In this document: positions 49,678-58,381 of the stretch, one piece after another
How positions within the stretch are numbered: the first letter of the stretch is position 1
Layout: each line of letters starts with the position of its first letter
DNA from: Wocania arenilitoris
GTDB lineage: Bacteria; Bacteroidota; Bacteroidia; Flavobacteriales; Flavobacteriaceae
Assembly (NCBI RefSeq): GCF_021728535.1
Contig: NZ_JAKKDU010000007.1
Span: 1 to 64,000, forward strand
Reading direction: 5' to 3'
Length of the DNA stretch: 64,000 nt
The notes under the pieces: model-generated
The model's input: only the letters and a program-made list of their open reading frames with translations
Told to the model about the DNA's origin: nothing
Database searches by the model: none
Made by a program: the position numbers and the translations under genes

Positions 49678-51309
49678 TTAAAAGTGTTCGTGTAAATGAT
49701 GATGCTCATCAATTAGTGGCCCACCTTCAATAATTTGTGTAGATGCTTGTGCTGCAAATTTCTCAAAGTTTAGGTGAAAAGAGTGTGCTAATTGAATAGC
49801 TTTTCCAACATAAGCTCCTTTTTGTAACCATGTATTCATTGGATCTAATAATTCTGATGGTACACCAGGACAGTATTTAGGCATGTGTAACCCGAAAATA
49901 AAGTTCTGATCGTAATCTACATCATCTAAATCGCCATTAAGTATTGCAGTAATCATAGCTCTTGTATATTTTAATTTTATACGAGAACCAACACCGTAAG
50001 GACCAGCACTCCACCCTGTATTAATTAACCAAACGTTTACACCTGCTTCTTGCATTTTTTTACTTAACATTTCTCCATAAACAGTTGGATGCAAAGGCAT
50101 AAATGGTTCTCCAAAACATGCTGAGAATGACGGTACTGGTTCTGTAATTCCAGCTTCTGTTCCAGCTACTTTAGCAGTGTATCCAGAAATGAAATGATAA
50201 GCCGCTTGTCCAGGAGTTAATTTAGATACTGGAGGCAATACCCCAAAGGCATCACATGTTAAAAAGAAGATGTTTTTAGGATTGTTAGCATAAAGTGTTT
50301 CTTGAATGTTATCAATATGATAAATTGGGTAGCTAACACGCGTATTTTGAGTAATACTGCTATCCTTATAATTAGGCTCGCCATTTTCCTTAAAGGTAAT
50401 ATTTTCAAGCATAGCCCCAGGTTTAATAGCTCTGAAAATATCTGGTTCTTTTTCTTCGGTTAGGTCAATTACTTTCGCATAACAACCTCCTTCAAAATTA
50501 AAAATAGTATTATCAGCTGTCCAACCATGTTCGTCATCTCCAATTAGTTTTCTGTCTGGATCTGCAGATAGGGTTGTTTTACCAGTACCTGATAATCCGA
50601 AGAAAATAGCTGTATCACCTTTTTTGCCTACGTTGGCAGAACAGTGCATAGGAAGTACGCTATGTTCTGTTGGTAAAATCATATTCAGTGCAGAAAAAAT
50701 GCCTTTTTTCATTTCTCCAGCATATGCTGATCCTCCTACCAACGCTATTTTTTTAGTGAAATTTAGTATTGAGAAATTTCCTTGACGAATGCCAAAAGAT
50801 TTAGGATCTGGACATTCATACCCAGGAGCGCAAAGTATTAACCAATCTTCTTTAAAATTTTCTAACTCTTTCTCACTTGGTCTTAAAAACATGTTGTATA
50901 CAAACAAATTTGACCAAGGTAACTCAGTTACTGTTCTTATATTTGTTCTAAACTCTTGGTCTGCACAAACATAACCATCACGAGCGTAAATCTCTTTTCC
51001 AGATAAATACTTAACAACTTCTTTTTCTAGTTTGTCAAAATTTTCGGGAGAAATACCTTTATTAGTTTTTCCCCACCAAACTTTATCTGCTGTATAATCA
51101 TCTTTTACTAAAAAACGGTCTTGAGGAGAACGTCCTGTAAATTTACCAGTATTTATAGCAAGTGTTCCATTTGCAGTTTCTTTTCCCATGCCTTTATCAA
51201 CTGTAATTTTTTGAAGTTCTTCGGGTGGCAAATTCCAATTAACTGTTACATTTTTTAGTCCATACTTTTCAAGGGTTTTGTCGTTTTGAACTGTTCCTGT
51301 TGTTTTCAT
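49678..51309 (-). CDS. pckA: ATP-dependent phosphoenolpyruvate carboxykinase
   Basis: The 543-residue enzyme converts oxaloacetate and ATP to PEP, ADP and CO2, the entry to gluconeogenesis. Motifs: FTGRSPQDRFLV near the N-terminus, FFGLSGTGKTTLSADPDRKLIGDDEHGW (kinase-1a P-loop and metal site), KVIDLTEEKEPDIF, LTCDAFGVLPPVSKLT, and YTAKVAGTEAG. Length is normal. It starts 35 bases after the SLC13 permease stop, so the two could be one operon linking C4-dicarboxylate uptake to PEP formation; the substrate of the permease is unproven. Confidence 0.97.
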   Translation of the reverse strand: MKTTGTVQNDKTLEKYGLKNVTVNWNLPPEELQKITVDKGMGKETANGTLAINTGKFTGRSPQDRFLVKDDYTADKVWWGKTNKGISPENFDKLEKEVVKYLSGKEIYARDGYVCADQEFRTNIRTVTELPWSNLFVYNMFLRPSEKELENFKEDWLILCAPGYECPDPKSFGIRQGNFSILNFTKKIALVGGSAYAGEMKKGIFSALNMILPTEHSVLPMHCSANVGKKGDTAIFFGLSGTGKTTLSADPDRKLIGDDEHGWTADNTIFNFEGGCYAKVIDLTEEKEPDIFRAIKPGAMLENITFKENGEPNYKDSSITQNTRVSYPIYHIDNIQETLYANNPKNIFFLTCDAFGVLPPVSKLTPGQAAYHFISGYTAKVAGTEAGITEPVPSFSACFGEPFMPLHPTVYGEMLSKKMQEAGVNVWLINTGWSAGPYGVGSRIKLKYTRAMITAILNGDLDDVDYDQNFIFGLHMPKYCPGVPSELLDPMNTWLQKGAYVGKAIQLAHSFHLNFEKFAAQASTQIIEGGPLIDEHHHLHEHF

Positions 51310-51344
51310 TTTTATTTAATTTAAAGGTTCCTATTATTAATTTA

Positions 51345-53186
51345 TTAAAATGGCCAAATAATGGGCACAAGTATCATTGATATTGTAAAGAATATTAAAA
51401 GTAATGGCGTACCAACTTTTAAGTAATTCATAAATTTATAACCACCAGCTGTCATTACCATAGCATTAGTTGTAGTGCCTATTGGTGTTAAAAAAGCTGT
51501 TGATGCACTTATAGCAACCGCTATCATAAATGGTGCTGGTGATAGGTTTAGCGAGTTTGCAGCAAGTATAGCTATTGGCGCCATTAATACTGCTGTTGCT
51601 GAATTGTTTATAACTTGACTAAAAGTTGTTGTTAGTAAAAACACGCCGCCAAGTAAGAGTATGGGGTGAATAGCCCCTAAATAATCTACTAAACCATTTG
51701 CAATAATTTGTGCAGTTCCTGTTTTTTGCAATGCAATGCCCATAGGTATCATGGCAGCAATCATAACTACGCTAGTCCAACTTATACCTTTGTAAGCTTT
51801 AGTTATTGGTACACATCCTGTTAGTAAAATAATTCCAGCAGAAATTAATGCTGCTATAGAACCAGGTACAATTTTAAATACCATAAGTATTATCATTAAG
51901 ACCAACGATGCTAGAGCGATATAAGATTTAATATTTAGGCTCTCTACATTTTTTGCCATGCCTTCTGGACTACCAATAATAACTAAGTTTTCGTGTTGCT
52001 TTTTTAAGTTGTCTATATGTTCCCAAGTGCCTCTAATTAAAAACGAATCACCAGCTCTTACTATAATTTCTTTTTCTTTTAGAGGTTTATTGTTTCGAGA
52101 TGCTGCTAACAGTTGAATACCATATCGCTTAAAATAATCGCCTAATTTATAACGTCTTCCAACAAGTATAGAATTTGTATTTACTATTACCTCAGTCATG
52201 CCTACCTCTTGATTAATCAGGTTGTTTTTTAACTCTTCGGTAATAGGTTCTAAAGGTAATAGCCCCAGTCTAAAAGTAATCATCAGCCTGTTAATAGCTT
52301 CAGTTTCACCTTTTACGGTAATAATATCATGAAAGCGTAATTCTGTATTAGGATCAGGAAACTCTTCAAATTGGTGTATTCCCTTTAAAACATTTACATG
52401 TCTTCTTTTTAATCGAATTATAGAAACATTATATTCCTTTTCTAAATGCCAATCTTGAAGTTTTGTATTAATTAATGGAGATAAATTTCTAATGCGTAAT
52501 CTATAGTAACCATCATCTACTTTATAAGCTTCAATCCAATTGTGTAAAGTGGATTCAATATTTACAGGTCTGTTATTTGTTTTGTTTTTTGGTAAAAGTT
52601 TGTAACCTATATACCTAAAATAGAGTAGTGCTATTAAAAGTAATGGCAATCCAATTAATGCAAATTCAAAGAATGAAAACCCTTCAAAACCAGCTTCAAT
52701 TAAAGCGTTGCTTGCTATAATATTTGGAGGTGTTCCTGTTAGTGTTAGTAATCCACCAGTATTCGACCCAAAAGCAACAGGCATTAACATTTTAGAAGGT
52801 AATGTACCAATACTCCAAGCTGATGAAATGGTTAAAGGCATTAATGTAGCAACAGTACCTGTATTACTAACAAATCCAGATAATACTCCTGCGCCAAGAG
52901 TTACAATTACTAATAATTTTGGAACGCTTTTTCCTGCCCACTCCACAAACTTTTTACCAGCCATAGCTGTCCAACCAGTTTGTGCAATACCTTCTCCTAT
53001 AATAAATAATGCAGCAATCATTATAACAGTAGGGTTACTAAAACCACTTAGAGTTTCGGTAGCATCTAGAATACCTGTTAAGAATAAACTTATCATAGAA
53101 ATTAGAGCTACAATATCTGGTGTAAACTTGCCCCAAACAAAAAGCCCAATTGTAATAACTAAAATGAGTAGCATTAAATAGATCAT
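51345..53186 (-). CDS. SLC13/DASS-type permease with RCK-C regulatory domains
   Basis: The 613-residue protein has two membrane halves (LMLLILVITIGLFVWGKFTPDIVALISMISLFLTG at the N-terminus; ITSFLTPIG-type loops, SNTGTVATLMPLTISSAW, SNTGGLLTLTGTPPNIIASNALIEAG; IGTTTNAMVMTAGGY near the C-terminus). Between them, about residues 215-400, lie two TrkA-C/RCK-C domains (LINTKLQDWHLEKEYNVSIIRLKR and ILVGRRYKLGDYFKRYGIQLLAASRNN). That arrangement occurs in SLC13-family permeases and YbiR-like transporters for anions such as sulfate or dicarboxylates. Located upstream of pckA. Confidence 0.87.
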   Translation of the reverse strand: MIYLMLLILVITIGLFVWGKFTPDIVALISMISLFLTGILDATETLSGFSNPTVIMIAALFIIGEGIAQTGWTAMAGKKFVEWAGKSVPKLLVIVTLGAGVLSGFVSNTGTVATLMPLTISSAWSIGTLPSKMLMPVAFGSNTGGLLTLTGTPPNIIASNALIEAGFEGFSFFEFALIGLPLLLIALLYFRYIGYKLLPKNKTNNRPVNIESTLHNWIEAYKVDDGYYRLRIRNLSPLINTKLQDWHLEKEYNVSIIRLKRRHVNVLKGIHQFEEFPDPNTELRFHDIITVKGETEAINRLMITFRLGLLPLEPITEELKNNLINQEVGMTEVIVNTNSILVGRRYKLGDYFKRYGIQLLAASRNNKPLKEKEIIVRAGDSFLIRGTWEHIDNLKKQHENLVIIGSPEGMAKNVESLNIKSYIALASLVLMIILMVFKIVPGSIAALISAGIILLTGCVPITKAYKGISWTSVVMIAAMIPMGIALQKTGTAQIIANGLVDYLGAIHPILLLGGVFLLTTTFSQVINNSATAVLMAPIAILAANSLNLSPAPFMIAVAISASTAFLTPIGTTTNAMVMTAGGYKFMNYLKVGTPLLLIFFTISMILVPIIWPF

Positions 53187-53447
53187 ACCTTATAATTAAA
53201 GGGTTTAATAATTATATTGTAAAATTACAGTAGAAGTTTCTGTATAATTATGATTAATGTCATGCTTTTGCAGTGACAGTTATTTTTTAACTATTGTTAT
53301 ATTTATCAAACAGAAACTGCAAATCTTATTTACGAATACGTTTTCGTAATTACGAGTTTTATGAATTTGCTAGTTTTTATTGAAGAATTACATGTGAATC
53401 TTTAATGAAATTGAATAAAAAACTAAAAAAAAATAGGATTAATAAGT

Positions 53448-53455
53448 TATTTTTG
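53448..53455 (+). promoter_or_regulatory. -7 box of bshB1
   Basis: TATTTTTG fits TAnnTTTG, 26 bases before the ATG at 53482. The rest of the 295-base divergent spacer towards the permease gene shows a cgtaattacg palindrome near 53346 but nothing else I can assign. Confidence 0.45.
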
Positions 53456-53481
53456 GTTTTTATGAATTATAAATAATTAAT

Positions 53482-54198
53482 ATGAAATTAGATATTCTTG
53501 CTTTTGGTGCACATCCTGATGATGTAGAATTAGGTTGCGGAGCCACCATAGCAAAAGAAATTGCCAAGGGCAAAAAAGTTGGTATTATAGATTTAACTAA
53601 AGGTGAATTAGGGACACGAGGCACTGCTAAAACAAGAGCCGTTGAATCTAGTAATGCCGCTGATATACTAGGTGTTTCTGTTAGAGAGAATCTAGGTTTT
53701 TCTGATGGTTTTTTTATAAATGATAAGCAACATCAATTAGACATTATTAAAGTAATTCGAAAATACAAACCAGAAATTGTGATTTGTAATGCAATTGATG
53801 ATAGGCATATAGACCACGGGAAAGGAAGTAAACTAGTAAGCGATGCTTGTTTTTTAAGCGGATTGATAAAAATAGAGACTGCCGTTGATGATGATGTACA
53901 AAGTCCTTGGCGACCAAAACAGGTATACCATTATATACAATGGAAAAATTTAGAACCTGATTTTGTTGTTGATGTTTCTGAATTTATAGACATAAAAATG
54001 AAAGCAGTTTTAGCCTATGAAACACAATTTTATGATGCTAAAAGTAAAGAGCCAGAAACTCCAATTTCTAGCAAAAACTTTACCGATAGCATAAAATATA
54101 GAGCAAGAGACTTAGGGCGTTTAGTTGGTGTTGAATATGCCGAAGGCTTTACTGTTGAGCGTTATCTAGCAGTTGATAGTTTATTTAATTTAAAGTAG
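53482..54198 (+). CDS. bshB1: Bacillithiol biosynthesis deacetylase BshB1
   Basis: The 238-residue PIG-L-type enzyme removes the acetyl group from N-acetylglucosaminyl malate to form GlcN-malate, the second step of bacillithiol synthesis. LDILAFGAHPDDVELGCGATIAKE has the AHPDD zinc motif. LTKGELGTRGTAKTRAVES, CNAIDDRHIDHGKGSKLVSDACFLSGL and the terminal region KSKEPETPISSKNF...RDLGRLVGVEYAEGF fit BshB1 rather than generic LmbE proteins. Bacillithiol is used by many Bacteroidetes. The bshA and bshC genes are not in the window. Confidence 0.93.
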   Translation: MKLDILAFGAHPDDVELGCGATIAKEIAKGKKVGIIDLTKGELGTRGTAKTRAVESSNAADILGVSVRENLGFSDGFFINDKQHQLDIIKVIRKYKPEIVICNAIDDRHIDHGKGSKLVSDACFLSGLIKIETAVDDDVQSPWRPKQVYHYIQWKNLEPDFVVDVSEFIDIKMKAVLAYETQFYDAKSKEPETPISSKNFTDSIKYRARDLGRLVGVEYAEGFTVERYLAVDSLFNLK

Positions 54199-54308
54199 TT
54201 AAGAATATTATAGATTTTATTTTTAGAAGGTACTTAAAATATTAAAAAAAGTCTTTGTAGAAAAGATTGAAATCAATTACATTTGCACACGCATTGCAAA
54301 ATGCTAGT
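54199..54308. promoter_or_regulatory. Promoter region of the tRNA-His transcript
   Basis: TTG at 54255-54257 and TACATTTG at 54278-54285 are separated by 20 bases, a good Bacteroidetes promoter. Transcription would begin near 54290, ahead of the two decayed tRNA-His copies, about 165 bases upstream of the mature tRNA. Confidence 0.6.
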
Positions 54309-54450
54309 TACATGGTTGCTTTTACTAGTTGGTTAGAGCATTCCTTTTATAAAACTTTTTTAAGGTTTTAAAACAAAATACATGGTGGTGTTCTTTCTGA
54401 TGGTTAGAGCGCTCCTTTTGTAAAAACTTTTTTAAAGTTTTAAATTAAAA
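54309..54450 (+). pseudogene. Two decayed tandem copies of the tRNA-His 5' half
   Basis: Two units of 70 and 72 bases (54309-54378, 54379-54450) each begin tacatgg and keep a D-arm-like GGTTAGAGC and a ctccttttnTAAAA... tail, in the same order as the true tRNA start at 54451. The D-stem and anticodon arm are no longer intact, so they cannot be functional tRNAs. Both carry the same AT-rich 35-base tail, so one probably arose from the other. Confidence 0.75.
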
Positions 54451-54456
54451 TACATG

Positions 54457-54530
54457 GTGGTTGTAGCTCAGTTGGTTAGAGCATTGGTTTGTGGTACCAA
54501 GGGTCGCCGGTTCGAATCCGGTCTTCCACC
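54457..54530 (+). tRNA. tRNA-His (GTG anticodon)
   Basis: The 74-base cloverleaf has D-arm GCTC...GAGC, anticodon stem TTGGT/ACCAA with loop TTGTGGT and anticodon GTG, and T-arm GCCGG TTCGAAT CCGGT. G54456 is available as the extra 5' G(-1) opposite the terminal C, a His identity element. The acceptor GTGGTTG pairs with CTTCCAC except for two T-T oppositions at positions 5/68 and 6/67. No CCA is encoded. The mature tRNA is preceded by the decayed copies. Confidence 0.9.
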
Positions 54531-54538
54531 CAAAAAGT

Positions 54539-54572
54539 AAAAGCCTTTCGAGTTATTTGGAAGGCTTTTTTT
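54539..54572 (+). terminator. Terminator of tRNA-His
   Basis: The stem aaaagcctt/aaggctttt, with a loop of about 14 bases, is followed by TTT. It lies nine bases after the tRNA. Confidence 0.75.
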
Positions 54573-54727
54573 GTTCAATTAAATTTACTCTTTTAATGTG
54601 AATTTGTTATTTGTCTCTATAATACATTCCTAACAATGCTTTACCAGCTTTTTTTTCAAAATTCTTTTTGAAAGAAAGAAAATCCCAAAACCAAATTCTT
54701 TTATTGGTCTCAAATTTAGTTAAAACT

Positions 54728-55277
54728 ATGCACTTTAGTGCATCTCGCTTTAGCTTCTAAAAATTTTTATCTTTGGTTTATGTCAGAGCAAAGAGTAAAT
54801 GGACATACTGTTTCTAGATTAACAGTACATATAGTTTGGAGTACAAAATACAGATATTCAGTTTTGGAAGGTGATATCCAAAAAAAGTGTAGGTCTATAT
54901 TGATACAGATTTGTGATGCGGAAGGGATAAATATCTTGAAAGGGGTTGTTAGTAAAGATCATGTTCATATGCATATAGAATATCGTCCATCACAAGATAT
55001 TAGCAGTATAGTAAAGAAAATGAAGGGGAGAAGTTCTCGTCGATTGCAGCAAGAGTTCCCGAAATTGCACAAAAAATATTGGGGGCGGCATTTTTGGGCT
55101 ATAGGATTTGGTTGTTGGAGTACTGGTAATATTACAGATGAAATGGTAAATGAATATTTAGAACATCATCGAAAATCAAACAATGATACAGATTCTTTTA
55201 TACTTGAGTAATCACGAATTGTTTGCGTACTGCTGACTTTAGTCAGATTTAAAAACCTATGGTACTTTAGTCCATAG
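54728..55277 (+). mobile_element. IS200-type element with terminal stem-loops
   Basis: The left end has ATGCAC-TTTA-GTGCAT at 54728-54743. The right side has CTGAC-TTTA-GTCAG (about 55231-55246) and a second hairpin CTATGG(T)AC-TTTA-GTCCATAG (55257-55277). All share the TTTA loop, as the subterminal palindromes recognised by Y1 transposases do. The exact outer cleavage sites cannot be fixed here. Confidence 0.65.
54780..55211 (+). CDS. tnpA: IS200-type Y1 transposase (TnpA)
   Basis: The 143-residue protein has the IS200/REP-type Y1 transposase fold. The His-hydrophobe-His motif is His63-Met-His65 in KDHVHMHIEYRP, and the catalytic Tyr is Tyr126 in DEMVNEYLEHH. WSTKYRYSVL and FWAIGFGCWSTGNIT are the usual surrounding motifs. 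I start at 54780; an ATG at 54738 lies inside the left palindrome region. No TnpB partner is adjacent. All catalytic residues are intact, so it could be active. Confidence 0.93.
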   Translation: MSEQRVNGHTVSRLTVHIVWSTKYRYSVLEGDIQKKCRSILIQICDAEGINILKGVVSKDHVHMHIEYRPSQDISSIVKKMKGRSSRRLQQEFPKLHKKYWGRHFWAIGFGCWSTGNITDEMVNEYLEHHRKSNNDTDSFILE

Positions 55278-55679
55278 TGGTTTAGTTATAAATAATTCAA
55301 TATTGTTTTTCTTTATGTTTTCTTTGTAAATCTCGTCAAATTTGAATTTATACGAAGATGAATTAAAACAAGGTAATTGCATAATTGTAAGAAATATAGT
55401 AATAGAACAAATAGTTCCGTCGCCACCTCGCCTGTATTTATTTATAGGGTAAAGCTTAATGTTTAAATCTGCATGCAAACTATCCTCAACAATTATAAAT
55501 AATTCAGATGATTTCAGAATTTCAACTTCCTTTTCCAATGTTCGATTAATTATATAAGCTTTTGGCTGAGTATTAGTGTTTTCTAATTTTCGAAATTCTT
55601 TTGGTTGAACTCTGTATGAATAGCAAGAGCTTAAAAGCATAGCTAAGATAGTATAGAGAGCAAAAGTTTTCTTATTCAT
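55257..55679 (-). CDS. Small lipoprotein, unknown
   Basis: The 140-residue protein has an N-terminal lipoprotein signal (MNKKTFALYTILAMLLSSC) with the lipobox Cys at residue 19. The mature part has RVQPKEFRKLENTNTQPKAYIINRTLEKEVEILKSSELFIIVEDS and a Cys/Pro/Tyr-containing centre, with no recognised family. Its last codons (LWTKVP and stop) are formed by the right-end palindrome of the IS200-type element, so the C-terminus may be altered. Confidence 0.65.
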   Translation of the reverse strand: MNKKTFALYTILAMLLSSCYSYRVQPKEFRKLENTNTQPKAYIINRTLEKEVEILKSSELFIIVEDSLHADLNIKLYPINKYRRGGDGTICSITIFLTIMQLPCFNSSSYKFKFDEIYKENIKKNNIELFITKPLWTKVP

Positions 55680-55729
55680 AAATTAGTTGCCATTTTTTTA
55701 CTTACAAGAATAACTATGTTGTATAAAAA

Positions 55730-56743
55730 TTATGATTCTTTTGGATCAACCTTAACCCGCTCATCTCTATTAGCCAATTCCCAAGCCGTATAAAAAATAA
55801 GTTGGGTACGTGTTTCTAAAAATTCGTAATTTATTTTGTCTGGAGTGTCAGATGGTCTGTGGTAATCAGCATGTGTACCATTAAAATAAAAAATTACTGG
55901 CACATTGTTTTTTGCAAAATTGTAATGATCAGATCGGTAGTAAAAACGATTAGGATCATCAATAGCATTAAAAGTATAATCCAATTCTAGATTTACATAT
56001 TTTTTATTTACAGCTTCAGAAACATCATGCAATTCTTTACTTAGTCTATCTGACCCAATGAGGTACAAATAATTTTTACCATTTTCGTGTTTAGGATCTA
56101 CACGACCAATCATATCTATATTTAAATTAGTCACGGTATTTTCTAATGGAAAAATAGGATCTACATCGGTATAATAACGCGAACCAAACAAACCAATTTC
56201 TTCGCCTGTTACATGTAAAAATACAATAGAGCGTTTAGGTCCATTACCTTCTTCTGATGCTGTTTTGAAGGCTTTAGCAATTTCTAAGATTGCTACTGTG
56301 CCAGAACCATCATCATCTGCTCCGTTATTTATTTCGCCATCAGATGATATTCCAATATGGTCTAAATGAGCAGATATTACAATAACTTCGTTTGGCTTTT
56401 CTGAGCCTTTTATAAATGCCACAACATTTTCTGAAGTTTTAGCTCTACCTTTAAAATACTTTTCTGGTATTTCTTGAAAATAATTGCCATTAGCAATTGG
56501 AGAAGGGATTTTAGCATCTTCATATTGTTTTTTTATAAATTCAATGGCTTTTTTTTGTCCAGGTTCACCAGTTTTTCTACCTTCAAAATCATCTGATGCA
56601 TAGGTGTAAAGCATGTCTTTTAACTCGCTTGCTGCAATGGTTTTAGCATAGTCTGTAACATCTTTCTTTGCATTTTTATTATTTGAACTGCTACATGACG
56701 CTATTAGAATAGCCATACAAAAAAGCAAACCTATTTTTTTCAT
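55730..56743 (-). CDS. M28-family peptidase, lipoprotein (paralogue 1)
   Basis: The 337-residue protein has a lipoprotein signal (MKKIGLLFCMAILIASC). The M28 zinc peptidase core follows: VIVISAHLDHIG (first ligand His), NNGADDDGSGTVAILEIAKAF (bridging Asp), FLHVTGEEIGLFGSRYY (catalytic Glu pair), NLNIDMIGR and FYYRSDHYNFAKNNVPVIFYFNG (last His). Such cell-envelope aminopeptidases trim peptides outside the cytoplasm. It is about 60% similar by eye to the neighbouring gene and is separated from it by 69 bases, so the two arose by tandem duplication. Confidence 0.9.
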   Translation of the reverse strand: MKKIGLLFCMAILIASCSSSNNKNAKKDVTDYAKTIAASELKDMLYTYASDDFEGRKTGEPGQKKAIEFIKKQYEDAKIPSPIANGNYFQEIPEKYFKGRAKTSENVVAFIKGSEKPNEVIVISAHLDHIGISSDGEINNGADDDGSGTVAILEIAKAFKTASEEGNGPKRSIVFLHVTGEEIGLFGSRYYTDVDPIFPLENTVTNLNIDMIGRVDPKHENGKNYLYLIGSDRLSKELHDVSEAVNKKYVNLELDYTFNAIDDPNRFYYRSDHYNFAKNNVPVIFYFNGTHADYHRPSDTPDKINYEFLETRTQLIFYTAWELANRDERVKVDPKES

Positions 56744-56812
56744 TATATATACGTGTTGTTTTTAAGTTACTATATTACAAAAAAGGGAAATAAATATAGT
56801 GATTATTTGCTC

Positions 56813-57868
56813 TTATTTTAAGAACTCGTTGTCTTCATCTTTTCTAATACGATGCTCTTGATTCGCTATTTGCCATGCTGTTGCAAATATAAGTTTAGTA
56901 CGTGTTTCTAATACGTTATAATCTATTTTATCTGGTGTATCGGTAATTTCATGATAATCATCATGCACACCATTAAAGTAGAAAATAACTGGAATATCGT
57001 GCTTTGCAAAATTATAATGGTCGGACCGTTTATAATAATGATTTTTTTCACCTACAACATTATATCTATAATCTATATTAATGTTAAAGTAAGAATTATT
57101 TACTTTTTCAGAGGTATAGTGTAATTCTTTACTTAACCTGTCTGAGCCTATTAAATAGATATAATTTTTGTTATTTAAATGTGCATCATCAACTCGTCCA
57201 ATCATATCAATATTAAGGTTTGTAACGGTATTTTTTAAAGCAAATACTGGGTATTTTGTGTAATATTCAGAACCTTGTTTATTCAATTCTTCAGCAGTAA
57301 AATGAATAAATAATACACTTCTTTTAGGGCCATTGCCATCTTTTTTTGCTTGATTAAAAGCTTGAGCAATTTCCATTATAGCTACAGTGCCCGATCCATC
57401 ATCGTCGGCACCGTTAAATATTTCTCCTTTTTCTGAAATACCCAAATGATCAAGATGTGCTGAAATAATAATGACTTCTTCAGGTTTTTCAGAACCTTTA
57501 ATATATGCTAAAACATTTTCTGTTTTTTTTGCTTTTCCATAAAAGAAACTCTCAGGTATTGTTTGATAGTAATTAGCATTATTGCCATAAGGAGATTCTA
57601 TTTGTTCTGTTTGATAATATGATTTAAGAAACTGAGCTGCTTTTTTTTGCCCAATTTCACCTACTTCTCGACCCAAAAATTCATCCGACGAAAATTTATA
57701 TAAATGTTTGCTTAATTCTTTTGCTGATATAGTATTAGCATATTTTAAGGCAAGTGTGCTATCTACTAGCTCAATGTTTTCCTTTAAATTTTTAATTTTA
57801 GTAGTGTATTTGGCTGTAGCACAGGTGCCAACAAGTGTAAATGCAAATAGTATAAAAAAAGTTTTCAT
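56813..57868 (-). CDS. M28-family peptidase (paralogue 2)
   Basis: The 351-residue protein has an N-terminal signal-type hydrophobic stretch (MKTFFILFAFTLVGTCAT) with a Cys at residue 16, and an extended spacer before the M28 core. All zinc and catalytic motifs remain: VIIISAHLDHLG, NGADDDGSGTVAIMEIAQAF, FIHFTAEELNKQGSEYY, NLNIDMIGR and YYKRSDHYNFAKHDIPVIFYFNG. It is homologous along its length to the 337-residue neighbour, and both should be active. Confidence 0.88.
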   Translation of the reverse strand: MKTFFILFAFTLVGTCATAKYTTKIKNLKENIELVDSTLALKYANTISAKELSKHLYKFSSDEFLGREVGEIGQKKAAQFLKSYYQTEQIESPYGNNANYYQTIPESFFYGKAKKTENVLAYIKGSEKPEEVIIISAHLDHLGISEKGEIFNGADDDGSGTVAIMEIAQAFNQAKKDGNGPKRSVLFIHFTAEELNKQGSEYYTKYPVFALKNTVTNLNIDMIGRVDDAHLNNKNYIYLIGSDRLSKELHYTSEKVNNSYFNINIDYRYNVVGEKNHYYKRSDHYNFAKHDIPVIFYFNGVHDDYHEITDTPDKIDYNVLETRTKLIFATAWQIANQEHRIRKDEDNEFLK

Positions 57869-57999
57869 GCGTGTTAGTAGCTGTTTTAAAAATCACATGT
57901 AACTTACAACTAATCTATTTTCTAATGACAGGAAATTTTTTAGAATGTTCGTTTTATTTTTAAAATTAGCTGCAAATATATAATAAAAGAAGAAAATGC

Positions 58000-58377
58000 T
58001 TACCCATCAATATGAATATCTTCAGCTTCAATTTCACCTTCAATCTCATCTTCATCAATATCTATATCATTTAGTTCTTCAATAGCTTCTTCTTTAGATG
58101 TAACTTCTTTTTTTTCTAAAGCCTCTATATTAGTTACCTCAGCAGTGTTGAATAACGATTTATATGTTGTTAAGGCTAATGCAATTATAGTTAGTAAAAA
58201 GGTGAATTGAATTATTTTTTTTACTTCGCCACTTTTCTTTGAAAGATAAAAAGCAATTAACCCACAAATAAGTGCAATTATAGATGGTATTATTGCTAGA
58301 TTAGAAAGTGGTAAAACAGAAAGCATAATTGCTAATACAGATGCTATTATTGCCAGAATTGTAAATATTTTTTTCAT
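58000..58377 (-). CDS. Small membrane protein with acidic tail
   Basis: The 125-residue protein has three hydrophobic stretches (IFTILAIIASVLAIMLSVLPLSNLAIIPSIIALICGLIAFYLS; IIQFTFLLTIIALALTTY). A 40-residue C-terminus is rich in Glu and Asp (EKKEVTSKEEAIEELNDIDIDEDEIEGEIEAEDIHIDG). I do not recognise the family. It starts four bases after the DUF3108 stop, so the two are likely in one operon. Confidence 0.75.
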   Translation of the reverse strand: MKKIFTILAIIASVLAIMLSVLPLSNLAIIPSIIALICGLIAFYLSKKSGEVKKIIQFTFLLTIIALALTTYKSLFNTAEVTNIEALEKKEVTSKEEAIEELNDIDIDEDEIEGEIEAEDIHIDG

Positions 58378-58381
58378 TTTA

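Noticed and set aside
55730-57868. A single broken M28 peptidase gene split in two
   Set aside because: Both genes have full signal sequences and complete catalytic motifs, so they are tandem paralogues rather than fragments.
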